Of a DNA stretch of 36,066 bases, positions 19,274-28,618 are shown piece by piece. Both the position numbers and the translations under genes were made by a program. The notes beneath the pieces were generated by a model, which was not told the origin of the DNA, did not search any database, and saw nothing but the letters and a program-made list of their open reading frames with translations. Position 1 is the stretch's first letter. Every line of letters starts with the position of its first letter. The stretch comes from Ramicandelaber brevisporus (lineage: Eukaryota; Kickxellomycota; Ramicandelaberales; Ramicandelaberaceae): NCBI GenBank assembly GCA_025201865.1, contig MU602744.1, positions 4,581 to 40,646 of the forward strand. Reading direction: 5' to 3'.

Positions 19274-19981
19274 AGTTTTCACTGTTGTTTCTGTTGTTGT
19301 ACTGTTGATCGTTATTCCGATGGTCAGTCTCTGCTTTTTCTTTTTGCACAAAGCAAGTTGCATTCACGATTAACACAGACAGTCAACAACAACAGCAACA
19401 ATAGCAACAACAACAATAAAACAACATTCAGTGTATGGCAACAGTGTTTGCAAATGTGTTGAGTAAAATGTTTTTTCATTCAAATCCAACGCGGTAAATG
19501 GCGGCAACATGGACAGGCTTCGAAAGTTCACTGTCACAATCACTGAGTCCCACATGGATATTGCGGCGACATTGTTGTACAGTGGCGCAGATTGTGCAAT
19601 CGAAAGTACAAAAAAAGAAAGAAAAACATTGCAAACTGATGCAGATTGTATGTCATTGGCTACAATCTCCTTCAGTTCAGTTATATAAAAAAAAGTAACT
19701 GACATGGAGACAACCAATAACATGTCCGAACACGAGACCGGCGAAAGTAATCGATACTGCAAGGAGTTAAATGACAATCGATACTTTGGAAAACAAAAAC
19801 AAAAACAAAATTGAATGATTTGAACAAGCGCGTCTCCTTGATTTGAATAATAACCAAATGGAAAAGCTCCTTAGTTCTGTGACTGCCATCACAGACACAA
19901 AACAAACGCACCAACTGTTTTCTTCTGTTTTCTTCTGTTTTTCTTTTGTTTTTCTTTTGTTTTGTTCTGCTAGTGAAAACA
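19274..19981 (+). other. Upstream region of the MFS transporter gene
   Basis: No gene is seen. A TATATAAA element lies at 19682-19689. A pyrimidine-rich direct repeat of TTTTCTTCTG/TTTTCTTTTG units spans about 19917-19968, immediately before the start codon. Several ATGs occur between the TATA-like element and 19982, so transcription probably starts nearer the pyrimidine tract. Confidence 0.45.
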
Positions 19982-21826
19982 ATGCGGTCGATACTGGCGA
20001 AGTTTACGTTTGGTAGGTTCAGCCCATCGGTGACTGTCTTCTTCGTTGTCCTTGGCGGATTCATTGTTCAGATGATTGCATGGGGTACACTCTATGGCAA
20101 TGAGCTGTACTACCGACACGCCCACACCAGAGAAGACCAGCTCTATCGTGCTCGCCTAGCACAGCATCAGCTACTCTCTGCTGGCATCAGTCCAGCTGGC
20201 GGCAACAACCCAGGCGTGACCAGTCATCGCACCGAGCTATCGCCGAGCGCTATCAACATGCTCAGCATTATGGGTATTGGCATCGCAAACCTGCTCGGCA
20301 GTCTCACTGGCACTCTAGCTGATCGCACGGGCTACCGTATTGTCATCTTTATTGGCGGTGTCATCATTGGCATTGGCCTGCTCGTTGCATCGTTTGTTCA
20401 GGCTCCAGTTCATGTTGCCGTAACCCACGGAATTGTTGTTGGACTGGGCACATCGATGGTTCACTTTGCAACATTGGCGGTGCCATCACAGTGGGTGCAA
20501 ACACACTATGCACTGGCAACTGGCGTAGTAATGTCAGGATCGGATTTCGGAGCCATACTGATTACAAATACGACACCAACTGTTGTAGAGCATTTGGGAC
20601 TGAGTTGGGCATTGCGAGCTACAGCACTGGTGGTTACGGTGGTGGCAACATTCGCAGCGTGGTCAATGCAGACTCGTGCGGTTATCAAAGGTCACAAACA
20701 GCAGCAGCAGCAACAGCAGCAACAGCAAAAGCAACAGCCAGCGGTCACTCAGTCTGCTCCATCGACGAAAGGTCCAGTTTCAGACAAGGTCACACCGTCT
20801 GAATCCAAGGAATCCGAGCACCAACGACAACTGTCTTCATCATCCTGTTCATCTTCGTCAGCATCCTCTTGTGACTCTAATGCCTGTAACCGTGGATTGA
20901 ATCAGCAGCAATCGGTGGTCAAGAGAGATTCGGCACAATCCAATGCTAATGAGAAGAAGAGTGATAGTCCAAAGCCACATCAGCATGAGAACCACCATTA
21001 TCACCAGCATGGTTACAAATCGCAACCACGCTGGAAACAGCTGGTCACCGAGCCCAAGTTTGTATGGCGCTGCAAAGGTCTGCAGAACTGTGTTCTTGCC
21101 GAGCGTCGATTCAACGCACTGGTCATTTCGTCTGCGTTAATGGCACCAGGTTTCATGCTCACATCCAAGTACTTGGCTGCATATGTAACTGTCGCTACTC
21201 GTGGCACATATTCTGGACCGAGCACCGTAGACATAATAAGTGCGGCATCTGCGATTGGCCGTATTGCGCTTGGCTATTTTGCTGATAGATATGGTCGCAT
21301 CAATGCTCTCCTCCTCGCTTCCACTGCTGCAACGTGTGCTTCTCTCGGCGGCTGGCTCGACTCGAGCCCTTCAGCAGCCGGACTACATGTGTTTGCTGCC
21401 ACATTTGGTGCTTCCACTGGGGCATATCTGTCGCTATTAATGTCGGTGGTAGTCGAGTACTTTGCAGTCCACTCAGTCGCGACGCACACTGGGTATCTGG
21501 CTACTGCGGCATCGTTCGGAATATTGCTCAGTCCACAACTGGCTCAAGTGTTCCTGCCACACCTGAACACAAAGCAAGCGTTCCAGGATGCGCAGGATGC
21601 GCGTGTCCTCGGATACCTTGTTGGATTGCCACTTCTTGGTGCGACACTGGCACTATTGTGGATACGGGTGGATATAGCAAAGGATACACTGCATGAGCGT
21701 TGCAGAATGGTGTCAATGAATCCCTCCAACCATCCATATCCATACCATCATCAACATCAGCATCATAATCACAATCTTCGTCATCGTCAAAACTCACTCT
21801 CTAAACAACGACCGCCATCTGTTTAG
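19982..21826 (+). CDS. MFS transporter, monocarboxylate-transporter-like (614 aa)
   Basis: This is a major facilitator of the plasma membrane or an organelle, with two six-helix halves. The first half has the loop motif LADRTGYR (112-119) and QWVQTHYALATGVVMSG (about 170-186). The second half has SAIGRIALGYFADRYGRIN, the pattern expected after TM8 in SLC16/MCT-type transporters. The central cytoplasmic loop (about 237-385) is greatly enlarged and rich in Gln, Ser and His (HENHHYHQHG). The C-terminal tail is also His-rich (PYHHQHQHHNHNLRH). The start is the ATG at 19982, because the frame further upstream begins only at a TTG in a T-rich leader. The substrate cannot be deduced. The family is fairly secure; the MCT subfamily is less so. 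Confidence 0.82.
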   Translation: MRSILAKFTFGRFSPSVTVFFVVLGGFIVQMIAWGTLYGNELYYRHAHTREDQLYRARLAQHQLLSAGISPAGGNNPGVTSHRTELSPSAINMLSIMGIGIANLLGSLTGTLADRTGYRIVIFIGGVIIGIGLLVASFVQAPVHVAVTHGIVVGLGTSMVHFATLAVPSQWVQTHYALATGVVMSGSDFGAILITNTTPTVVEHLGLSWALRATALVVTVVATFAAWSMQTRAVIKGHKQQQQQQQQQQKQQPAVTQSAPSTKGPVSDKVTPSESKESEHQRQLSSSSCSSSSASSCDSNACNRGLNQQQSVVKRDSAQSNANEKKSDSPKPHQHENHHYHQHGYKSQPRWKQLVTEPKFVWRCKGLQNCVLAERRFNALVISSALMAPGFMLTSKYLAAYVTVATRGTYSGPSTVDIISAASAIGRIALGYFADRYGRINALLLASTAATCASLGGWLDSSPSAAGLHVFAATFGASTGAYLSLLMSVVVEYFAVHSVATHTGYLATAASFGILLSPQLAQVFLPHLNTKQAFQDAQDARVLGYLVGLPLLGATLALLWIRVDIAKDTLHERCRMVSMNPSNHPYPYHHQHQHHNHNLRHRQNSLSKQRPPSV

Positions 21827-22486
21827 AGTCCTCCAAATCTTTTACAGTTAATCTATCTATTTATCAGGCTATCAATTGATCAGTTTAATGCATTAATGTT
21901 TTAACGAGTAACACTGTATCTTTCAAGCCTATGTCCTTGAATAAGAATAATGGTTGGCCGGCAACTAATGACGACTCTACGACATCATTAGCAGTCTGGC
22001 ATATATTATGAGTGCAAATGAGTGGTTCCTGAGTGCTTTCCCCCATGATATTCGTGTCTGGATGTAGCCTACCACTACCTTCAATCCATGTTGTAGTCCA
22101 ATTAGTGCGCCCGATCCAGTGGTTCTTGGCGATTTCCAAATGATGTCACAACATGTCTCGCAGAGCGATATATTTTTAAAAATAGGACCCGTTCCTTTTA
22201 TTGCACGCGGTCCAGTCACTTCACTCCGACTCACTCACTCTCTCTCTCCTGGTCGGTGCGACGACAATCAACACTCTGGAAGAGCGATTCTTTTGCTCTT
22301 TCGCCTTCCATTCTGCTACTCCTGTCTGTCCACACACACATACCTAAACTCGCACATACCTGCACAAACAACAACAGCAATCGCTTCTTGCAACAACTGG
22401 CTTGTTTCTTGCTGCTGACCCTGACCCTCCCAGTCCCGTCCTCTCTTCTTCTTCATACCATCGGCTTCTCCTCTCCTTTCTCCCAA
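21827..22486 (+). promoter_or_regulatory. Promoter and CT-rich leader of the first cupredoxin gene
   Basis: A TATA-like ATATATTTTTAAAAATA run lies near 22168-22184. The plus strand then becomes C/T-rich and has no ATG from about 22156 to the start codon at 22487. The 14-mer CTGACCCTGACCCT recurs at 22415-22428. Short frames on the minus strand in this region look spurious. The proximal part (21827 to about 22100) is the 3' region of the MFS gene. Confidence 0.45.
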
Positions 22487-23137
22487 ATGGTCTCCCTCCG
22501 CTCTGTCTTCGGCGTTGCTGCTCTGGTCGCAGCTGGCTCTGCCCTGGAAATCACCGTTAAGCGTGACGGTACCTTTGCCGGCACTCTCTTCTACGCAAAG
22601 CCTGGCGAGACTGTCACCTTCAAGCCAGAGTCCAACGACTTCCAGTGGAGCGTCGCCCAGGCCTCCTCCCAGAGTCCAGGCCAGCAGTGCCAGCGCACTG
22701 CCGGCTTCTTTAGCGGCACCAAGACCGGCCAGGACTTCGCCGTCCCTCTCGCTGCCAGCCAGCCAGGCGGAGCGTACTTTTTCTTCAACCCATCGACCCA
22801 GTGCCGTGTTGGTGCCAACGGCATCATTGTTCTGACTGCTGACGGCAAGGCGCCACCTGCCACCCCAACCACCCCAGGCAACGGCGGTGGCAGCAGCGGT
22901 GCTCCATCGGCCTCTGGCAGCCAGGGCAATGGCTCTGCTTCGAACGGCGGCTCCTCGACCACCTCCCCTGGCAGCGGCGATTCGGCCAACAGCAGCGCTC
23001 CTACCCAGAACCCAGGCCAGCCACAGTTCCCGGCTGCTTCTGGCACTAAAGGAAATGGCGCAGTTTCCGTCTCGGGTGGCATGCCGGTCGTAGCCATCTC
23101 CTTTGCCGCCGTTGCCGCTGCCGCTGCCTTCTTCTAA
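22487..23137 (+). CDS. Secreted GPI-type cupredoxin-like protein lacking copper ligands (216 aa)
   Basis: Residues 1-19 form a signal peptide. Residues 20-118 match the fungal cupredoxin/plastocyanin-like fold: beta-rich ITVKRDGTF, GETVTFKP, and a terminal strand NGIIVLTA. A Gly/Ser/Asn-rich stalk (119-195) follows, then a hydrophobic C-terminus (about 196-216) typical of a GPI-anchor signal. Aligned with the neighbouring paralogue at 23461-24048, the disulphide cysteines are kept (C68, C106), but all four copper-ligand positions differ: Q53, F100, Q105 and A110 in place of His, Cys, His and Met. It is therefore likely a structural wall or surface protein rather than a redox protein. Codons are strongly C-ending, as in highly expressed genes. 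The ATG at 22487 is the first after the TATA-like element. Confidence 0.83.
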   Translation: MVSLRSVFGVAALVAAGSALEITVKRDGTFAGTLFYAKPGETVTFKPESNDFQWSVAQASSQSPGQQCQRTAGFFSGTKTGQDFAVPLAASQPGGAYFFFNPSTQCRVGANGIIVLTADGKAPPATPTTPGNGGGSSGAPSASGSQGNGSASNGGSSTTSPGSGDSANSSAPTQNPGQPQFPAASGTKGNGAVSVSGGMPVVAISFAAVAAAAAFF

Positions 23138-23460
23138 ATACTTTACTCACCTGCCTTTCTCCTTCCTCCTTCCTTTCTCTCCATAGTCTATTCTTGATAT
23201 TAAACTGCCCCCACCTCTCCTTTAGTAAATGGCATTTTTTGTTTATTACGCAAAGTTAGCTGACATCCTCTCCCTCTCCTTCATGTCCCAATATACCGGG
23301 ACCAAAAAAGGGGAAGGAGAAAGTGAGTATGTGAGTGAGTGAAGAGAGAAGACGTATGAGGCCGAGCGTTTGAGGGGATTTTATGATGAACTTGCTCATC
23401 GTCAATGTACCTGCCAGAACTTCATTCCTGTAACCTCATCAGCCATCATTTCAATAACCA
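23138..23460 (+). other. Intergenic region between the two cupredoxin genes
   Basis: This holds the 3' UTR of the first gene and the promoter of the second. A purine-rich patch with GTGAGT repeats lies at about 23305-23350. An ATG at 23405 opens a frame that overlaps the second gene's start. It could be an upstream ORF or may lie upstream of the transcription start. No clear TATA box is seen. Confidence 0.4.
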
Positions 23461-24048
23461 ATGCTCTGTATCAAAGCTGTTGCCGTTACTGCGCTCGCGC
23501 TGACTCAAATCGTCTCCAGTGGTCAGGTCTTAGTCAAGATTGGACCTGGCTACGCCTTCACCCCAAGTCTCGTTACTATTCATGAAGGCGATTCCATCAA
23601 TTTCGAATACGATCCCGCCAGTCCACATCCACACAATGTTGTGCAGTCCAAGTCTGCTCAAGAAAGCTGCGTTCCCGCCGACAACGGCTGGCAGAGTCCG
23701 GTATTCACAAGTAGCAGCAGCCCGTTGACGTTTACGCAGACTTTCCCCAAGGCGTCGAATTTGACGTTTCATTGTTCGCTGGGCATCCATTGTCGAGAAG
23801 GCATGGTTGGCACAGTCGTGGTGTTGCCAAATTTGAATAACACTGGTGGTGGTGCTGGCGCTGGCGCTGGATCATCCTCAGCCATCAATGGCACTTGGGA
23901 GAAGCCAGAACCGGCTCCTCTGCCGAAACAGCCGACCAAGAAGCCTAAATCAATGGCTGTGACCACGGCTACTGCAGCGGTGCTGGACTCCGCGATGCTT
24001 GTGTTGATTGGCATGGCCACAGTCGAAGCTGCTCGCTACATATTCTAA
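23461..24048 (+). CDS. Secreted copper-binding cupredoxin-like protein (195 aa)
   Basis: A signal peptide (1 to about 20) is followed by a plastocyanin-like domain (22-122). The type-1 copper ligands are visible as H58 (HPHNVV), C105, H110 and M115 within FHCSLGIHCREGMVG, and C70-C111 can form the usual disulphide. A Gly/Ala/Ser/Pro stalk (128-160) with an N-glycosylation sequon (NGT) follows, then a hydrophobic C-terminus (about 165-195) that may be a GPI signal or membrane anchor. The family comprises extracellular electron-transfer or copper-holding proteins of fungi. The gene is in tandem with the ligand-less paralogue upstream, which suggests duplication and divergence. Confidence 0.85.
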   Translation: MLCIKAVAVTALALTQIVSSGQVLVKIGPGYAFTPSLVTIHEGDSINFEYDPASPHPHNVVQSKSAQESCVPADNGWQSPVFTSSSSPLTFTQTFPKASNLTFHCSLGIHCREGMVGTVVVLPNLNNTGGGAGAGAGSSSAINGTWEKPEPAPLPKQPTKKPKSMAVTTATAAVLDSAMLVLIGMATVEAARYIF

Positions 24049-24193
24049 ATGATTGACTTAAGAGTAATTTAAGGAAGAAAGGTGAAGAGAAAGAGAGATA
24101 GAGATGTGAAAATAATAACTGTTGTATTACTTTTATTAAAAGAAAAAAATAAAGATGATAAAGATGATGATGATAAAGACGAAAAGGAAATGA

Positions 24194-26947
24194 TTACTCG
24201 AGATCCATAGAGTTGGATGCGGCAGAGTTGTCATCTTCAGAGCCAGTCAATAATCCGTTATCTCTCCACACATTCGTATTCCACTTGGGGAACTGGCGCT
24301 TGAACAGTGTCATGCACACTGTATCGTGCTGCTTAACTGGGCCATCAAAGAGACACTTCATGTAACCGTGAGTACCCAAGCTCTCCTTGATGTGACCAAT
24401 GTGGCCATACTTGGTGTGGAGTTGAACGGGCTTGAACCACTGAATATCCTCGGCGTTGAAGAACATGTGACGAATGACGCATGACTTCTTGTAAACCTTG
24501 TATGGGTAACCAGTGAGAACGATGCGCTTGGCAATGATGCGAGTTGGATCTTGGTCGTGGAATTGGCCAGTTGCAACAAGAGACAGAGATGTGGTGGTGG
24601 TTGTGACACCATCGTCGGCAGTGGTCTCGTTGGCCTTGAAGAGGAGGCATGGCGTCTTGCTGAAATGAATTGGAGCATAGACAGTGGCAACGGTGCGTCT
24701 GCCTGGCTGTAGGAAGCGCTCAAACTTGTGCACATTGTTGGAACCACGTGCAGTGTGCTGGGAGTAGATTGGATGCACCACAAACCTGCGGAATCCACTC
24801 ATCATAATGAGCTCATCCTTGGAGCGAACTGGCTCGGTGTACTCTGTGCTGCGAGTGACAGTGAAGTTGGCAATCGACATTTGATGCTCGTATTGGTGCA
24901 GTCCAAAGATGGTCAGTGGCTTGCGGACAACCTCGCCCTGGGCAACAGCGTTTGGAAGCTCAGCTGCAATCTTCATTGGAACGGCCTTGACAACAATGGT
25001 GATGCGAGAGCCAACGGCAACTGGAGCCAGCATGGTCTGAGCCAAGACACGCTTGCGAGTGCGATCGTAGTTCTCAAACTGGAAGATGCGGCCGTAGTCC
25101 AATGGCAAGCCCTCGTATGGATCCCATGGAGATGTGCGCATTGATTGGAGGCCGCGGTACTTTTGGAAGCGAACGCGAGCTGACTGGTCCATTGGAGTGT
25201 CAACTTCATCTGGGAACTCGAGGTCTTCTTGGTTTTGTTGCTCGCGCTCCTTCTTCTGCTTAATGTACTCAGCAATTTGGCGAACCTGTTCATCATCATC
25301 TTCCAACATGTCGTCGTCATCTTCATCCTCACCGTCGTCGTCACCAGATGCAGCACCAACATCGCTACCATCGAAATCGCCATCAGTAGATGCAGCATCA
25401 GCCTTCTTGGTCTTGAGACGATCTTCACCATCCAAATCAATCATTTCATACTCTTCGGAATCATCGCTGGCCACATCCTCGTCGTCATCAGCATCGCTGA
25501 GATCCATACCATCCGAGTCAGAGCCATCATCATCCTCCTCATCACCATTATCTTCATTATCACTTTCCCAAATCCATGCAGCCTGATATGCGGAAGTGCC
25601 CTTTGGAACACGCTTGGTGCGCTTTGGCTTGTTGGTCAACGAGGACGAGTTGAGTCCATGATGCTGACCATCACCATCCATGCCAGACATTGCAAATGCA
25701 CGAGCACGCTCGTCTCCATCCATCAACTCCTCCTCAGTTGGCCAGGTCTGCTCGTTGGCCATCATATCAGGCTCATTCTCAGAAACCAGCGAGTCCTGCT
25801 TGGATGGGTCAGCCGTGTCCAAAACCTGTGCAGAGGCAGCGCCATCAACAGCCATCTTGTTATCAGCAGCTGAAGTGCGGGTGTTGCGAGTTGGATCTGG
25901 GCTAGCCTCGATGCATTCAATCTGGAAATCACCATACTGTGGGATGTGAACAAGTCGGTTTGCAGACAATGGAGCACCACGCAAGTAACCGGTGACACGC
26001 AATGTGCCAACTGGACCACCATCTTGCTCAGCAGTATCAGCGGCATCAGCAGCAGCAGCAGCAGCATCGCTGGACTGAGTGATGGAGGCGGATTCAACCA
26101 GCATGTAAGGGTGAGTTTCACGCCACTTGATGGTCTTTGGAATGGTTGATGCAATTGACCGGATAATGACAGCAATCTCAGCAGCAGTATCGGCATTGTA
26201 GACCTTGCCCTGCTCCGGGAAGAAGAATGTCATGAAGCTTTCCAGCGATTTCTTGATTTCATTGCGCTTCTTCACTGGCTGGATTGCCTCCATTCCAGAA
26301 ACCACACCAATTGAGGTTGGGAAGCCTTGAGCCTGAACACTGCGGAGTGCGTTTTCGCCAAACGCATCGACCTCAACAGTGGGTGACAGTGCAAATAGGA
26401 TACAGTCGGCAACCTTGGCGGCATCGAGAATGTCAATCAAGTTGCGACGGAGTGGAATCACCTGGAGTCTCTGCTTGAACCGAGTCAACTCCAATGTGAA
26501 CAAATGTGACGACGACGACGATGATGACGAGGATGGCACTGACGTCGTTTCATCACCATTCTGATCAGCCGCTGACACAATCGACACATCATCTGCCTGA
26601 GCAAGTCTCTGCGCCAATGCCACGCTGTCCACATCGGGGCACAATGGCACAATAGCCACAACCTTTGGGGCACCGTTGCGGCCGCTGAACATGCGCGTCA
26701 AATCCTGCAATGCTTGGCGCTTGTTGCGCTGATCGATTCGAGCAGCATTGCGACGGTCGACTTTGGACTGTTGTTTCGGAACTGCAGTGCGCTTGAGAGA
26801 TACTCGCTCGACGCGGCCCTTTTGGCGCTCACGCAACTCGGCCTTGGAGGCGGTGCGAGATTTGAACGGCTTGTTCGTCTGCTTGAGAGTGGCTCTGTGA
26901 TGGAACGGCTGTTGCTGCTTACCGCCGCCGCGTACTGAGCCTGGCAT
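24194..26947 (-). CDS. TSR1: Ribosome biogenesis protein TSR1 (917 aa)
   Basis: TSR1 is a GTPase-like but GTPase-inactive factor of the BMS1/TSR1 family that binds pre-40S particles and holds off premature translation-like events. The N-terminal signature LKQTNKPFKSR is clear. The central AARP2CN-type domain (about 318-350, GYLRGAPLSANRLVHIPQYG) and the C-terminal RIBIOP_C region, which opens with SMRTSPWDPYEGLP and continues to the end, are also clear. Yeast and human TSR1 are about 790-800 residues. The extra length here is mainly an enlarged Asp/Glu-rich stretch around 430-570 and short Ser and Ala tracts. The ATG at 26947 is used; the frame's upstream extension begins at a TTG. The gene lies only about 150 bp downstream of the CobW-family gene on the same strand. 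Confidence 0.95.
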   Translation of the reverse strand: MPGSVRGGGKQQQPFHHRATLKQTNKPFKSRTASKAELRERQKGRVERVSLKRTAVPKQQSKVDRRNAARIDQRNKRQALQDLTRMFSGRNGAPKVVAIVPLCPDVDSVALAQRLAQADDVSIVSAADQNGDETTSVPSSSSSSSSSHLFTLELTRFKQRLQVIPLRRNLIDILDAAKVADCILFALSPTVEVDAFGENALRSVQAQGFPTSIGVVSGMEAIQPVKKRNEIKKSLESFMTFFFPEQGKVYNADTAAEIAVIIRSIASTIPKTIKWRETHPYMLVESASITQSSDAAAAAADAADTAEQDGGPVGTLRVTGYLRGAPLSANRLVHIPQYGDFQIECIEASPDPTRNTRTSAADNKMAVDGAASAQVLDTADPSKQDSLVSENEPDMMANEQTWPTEEELMDGDERARAFAMSGMDGDGQHHGLNSSSLTNKPKRTKRVPKGTSAYQAAWIWESDNEDNGDEEDDDGSDSDGMDLSDADDDEDVASDDSEEYEMIDLDGEDRLKTKKADAASTDGDFDGSDVGAASGDDDGEDEDDDDMLEDDDEQVRQIAEYIKQKKEREQQNQEDLEFPDEVDTPMDQSARVRFQKYRGLQSMRTSPWDPYEGLPLDYGRIFQFENYDRTRKRVLAQTMLAPVAVGSRITIVVKAVPMKIAAELPNAVAQGEVVRKPLTIFGLHQYEHQMSIANFTVTRSTEYTEPVRSKDELIMMSGFRRFVVHPIYSQHTARGSNNVHKFERFLQPGRRTVATVYAPIHFSKTPCLLFKANETTADDGVTTTTTSLSLVATGQFHDQDPTRIIAKRIVLTGYPYKVYKKSCVIRHMFFNAEDIQWFKPVQLHTKYGHIGHIKESLGTHGYMKCLFDGPVKQHDTVCMTLFKRQFPKWNTNVWRDNGLLTGSEDDNSAASNSMDLE

Positions 26948-27045
26948 CTCGTTCAAAGTAAAAAGTCTTTCTTTCTTTTTTGGTTTTTTTTCTTCTTATT
27001 AGCAATGAGATCAACTTTGGCGGTTTGAAATGATTTCTTTCCGCA

Positions 27046-27066
27046 CCTCCGCTTTCAAATCGGAGG
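27046..27066. other. Inverted repeat CCTCCG-N9-CGGAGG
   Basis: This is a 6-bp perfect stem with a 9-nt loop in the 150-bp gap between the CobW-family stop and the TSR1 start. It could be a 3' UTR hairpin of the upstream gene or a CCG-N9-CGG site for a Zn2Cys6 regulator of TSR1. Nothing decides between these. Confidence 0.4.
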
Positions 27067-27098
27067 GCAAGTTTTAAATCCTGTGGCTCGTGTTGTTT

Positions 27099-28379
27099 TT
27101 AATTAGAACGGAAATGGGATGAAATCTGGACTAGCTTGTCATCAGTCATTTGCAATCCGGTTTGTAGACGAGACATCATCAGAGCCAGGTCGATGCCCAT
27201 GACAGTGAATGCGGCAGCGATGCCTTCATACTTGGCAGCGGTTTCAGCAGACTCGACTGGCGTGAAGGCATATCGGCCAAATGCCCAGTTCAAAATGTAC
27301 AGATTGTGGGGTGATTTGACTGCTAATTCTGTGCTATTCAAGCTAGTGGTGACCGAGACATCTGGAAGGCGAACAAAGCCCTTGACACGGTACACAGAGT
27401 CCTTTGGAAGAGCATCAAGATAAAGCGTCAACTTGTCCAAATCAATTGCATTCTCCTTTTCGGCTTCGTCCAATGTCGAGTTGCATTTACGAGTGAAACC
27501 AACGACATCAATTTCGCGATCATGATGATCATGCATCTCGCACGCTACACCACCACCGCATTTATCAGCATCATGCCCATGTTGATGGCTCAAATCATCA
27601 GCCAATTTCGAATTCAAATCAAACAACAGGTCGATATCAATGGGCTCGTCTTTTCTGCACATAATTCTTGGAGTATCTTCGTTCAACTCATTAATGTGTT
27701 CAATCACATCGTCCAACTCTCTCTCGTTAACCAGCTCCACTTTATTAAGCAGAATCAGATCCGTGTATTGTGCCTGCAGCTTGGCCGTATACGAAGTGTC
27801 TTCATAGCCACGGAAGTTTGCGCAGTCTACCACTGTCAAAATTGCATCCAAATGAAGCTGGGACTGATCCATCTGCCGAATTTGCCATGCAATTGGTGCT
27901 GGGAATGCCGATCCGCTAGTCTCAACAATGATGCGATCTGGATTGAATTGCTCTTTGATGTCCAGTAAGGCATTCTTGAGTTGGCCAACTAGCACACAAC
28001 ATAGGCATCCATTGATCATTTCGGTGATTTTGAATTGCGGCTTATCCGCGACCACTGGTGGCTGCTCAGTAGCGGCCGCATTGTCCGTAGCGGCAGTAGC
28101 GACCTCAGCAGAGGATGGTGTTGATTCGCGCGACTGAACCTCGCGAACTAGGGCAGCATCAACGTCCGATGAACCAAACTCGTTCTTGAGAATGACAGTC
28201 TTGTGCTCAACCGGCAGCGACTGTAGAATCTTGATGATAAGCGTTGTTTTGCCGGCACCAAGAAACCCGGTGAAAACGGTAATCGGTGTGGATGACGTTG
28301 GCAGCTCGCGAAGCTCTCCACTCTTGGTGCTCGTTGTCGTTGTCGTTGTCGTTGTCGCTGTCGTTGCTGTTGGAGTCAT
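27099..28379 (-). CDS. CobW/COG0523-family G3E GTPase, putative metallochaperone (426 aa)
   Basis: The protein carries the G3E GTPase motifs: P-loop GFLGAGKTT near residue 42, LKNEFG, the metal-binding CxCC motif in NGCLCCVLVG, Walker-B-like ETSGSAFP and TVVDCANF, and NKVE in the G4 position. A His/Cys/Asp-rich loop (HQHGHDADKCGGG to HDHHDREID) suggests metal binding. A C-terminal CobW_C-like region follows, ending near MSRLQTGLQMTDD. The role is probably GTP-dependent metal insertion, with zinc the likeliest metal. It is a different branch from ZNG1/CBWD as far as I can judge, so no symbol is given. The N-terminus has a Thr-rich stretch encoded by a GTC/GTT-type repeat. The ATG at 28379 is used; the upstream extension begins at TTG. 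It is divergent from RIB4 with a 239-bp shared promoter. Confidence 0.88.
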   Translation of the reverse strand: MTPTATTATTTTTTTTSTKSGELRELPTSSTPITVFTGFLGAGKTTLIIKILQSLPVEHKTVILKNEFGSSDVDAALVREVQSRESTPSSAEVATAATDNAAATEQPPVVADKPQFKITEMINGCLCCVLVGQLKNALLDIKEQFNPDRIIVETSGSAFPAPIAWQIRQMDQSQLHLDAILTVVDCANFRGYEDTSYTAKLQAQYTDLILLNKVELVNERELDDVIEHINELNEDTPRIMCRKDEPIDIDLLFDLNSKLADDLSHQHGHDADKCGGGVACEMHDHHDREIDVVGFTRKCNSTLDEAEKENAIDLDKLTLYLDALPKDSVYRVKGFVRLPDVSVTTSLNSTELAVKSPHNLYILNWAFGRYAFTPVESAETAAKYEGIAAAFTVMGIDLALMMSRLQTGLQMTDDKLVQISSHFRSN

Positions 28380-28618
28380 TGGCTTCAAGTTTCGAGAACT
28401 TTGTTGTAGATTTGGACAGCGTGTGTGCACCAAACCAAAGAACGCGAACGGGACTTGCCTGTTCCGTCATCCACCGTCCCTTTGATTTCAAACTTTCTCC
28501 TTCTCCCACACTCCATCAGCATCAGCAACAACAATAGCAATAGCAATAGCAATAGCAATAGCAACAACAGCAATAGCAATAGCAAAGAACACGCGCGTTC
28601 ATCGTCAAGAAACCAACT
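28380..28618. promoter_or_regulatory. Bidirectional promoter between the CobW-family gene and RIB4
   Basis: A single 239-bp gap serves two divergent genes. The RIB4 side ends in an (AGCAAT)n-type hexanucleotide repeat at about 28529-28585. No ATG occurs on the plus strand in this gap, so 28619 is the first start for RIB4. No obvious TATA box is present. Confidence 0.5.
28529..28585. repeat. AGCAAT/AACAGC hexanucleotide repeat in the RIB4 leader
   Basis: Repeated CAATAG units interrupted by CAACAG lie about 35-90 bp upstream of the RIB4 ATG. Confidence 0.85.

Noticed and set aside
19946-19981. N-terminal extension of the MFS transporter (MFFFCF...)
   Set aside because: The first codon is TTG in a T-rich tract. 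The ATG at 19982 has a better context and begins a normal N-terminus.
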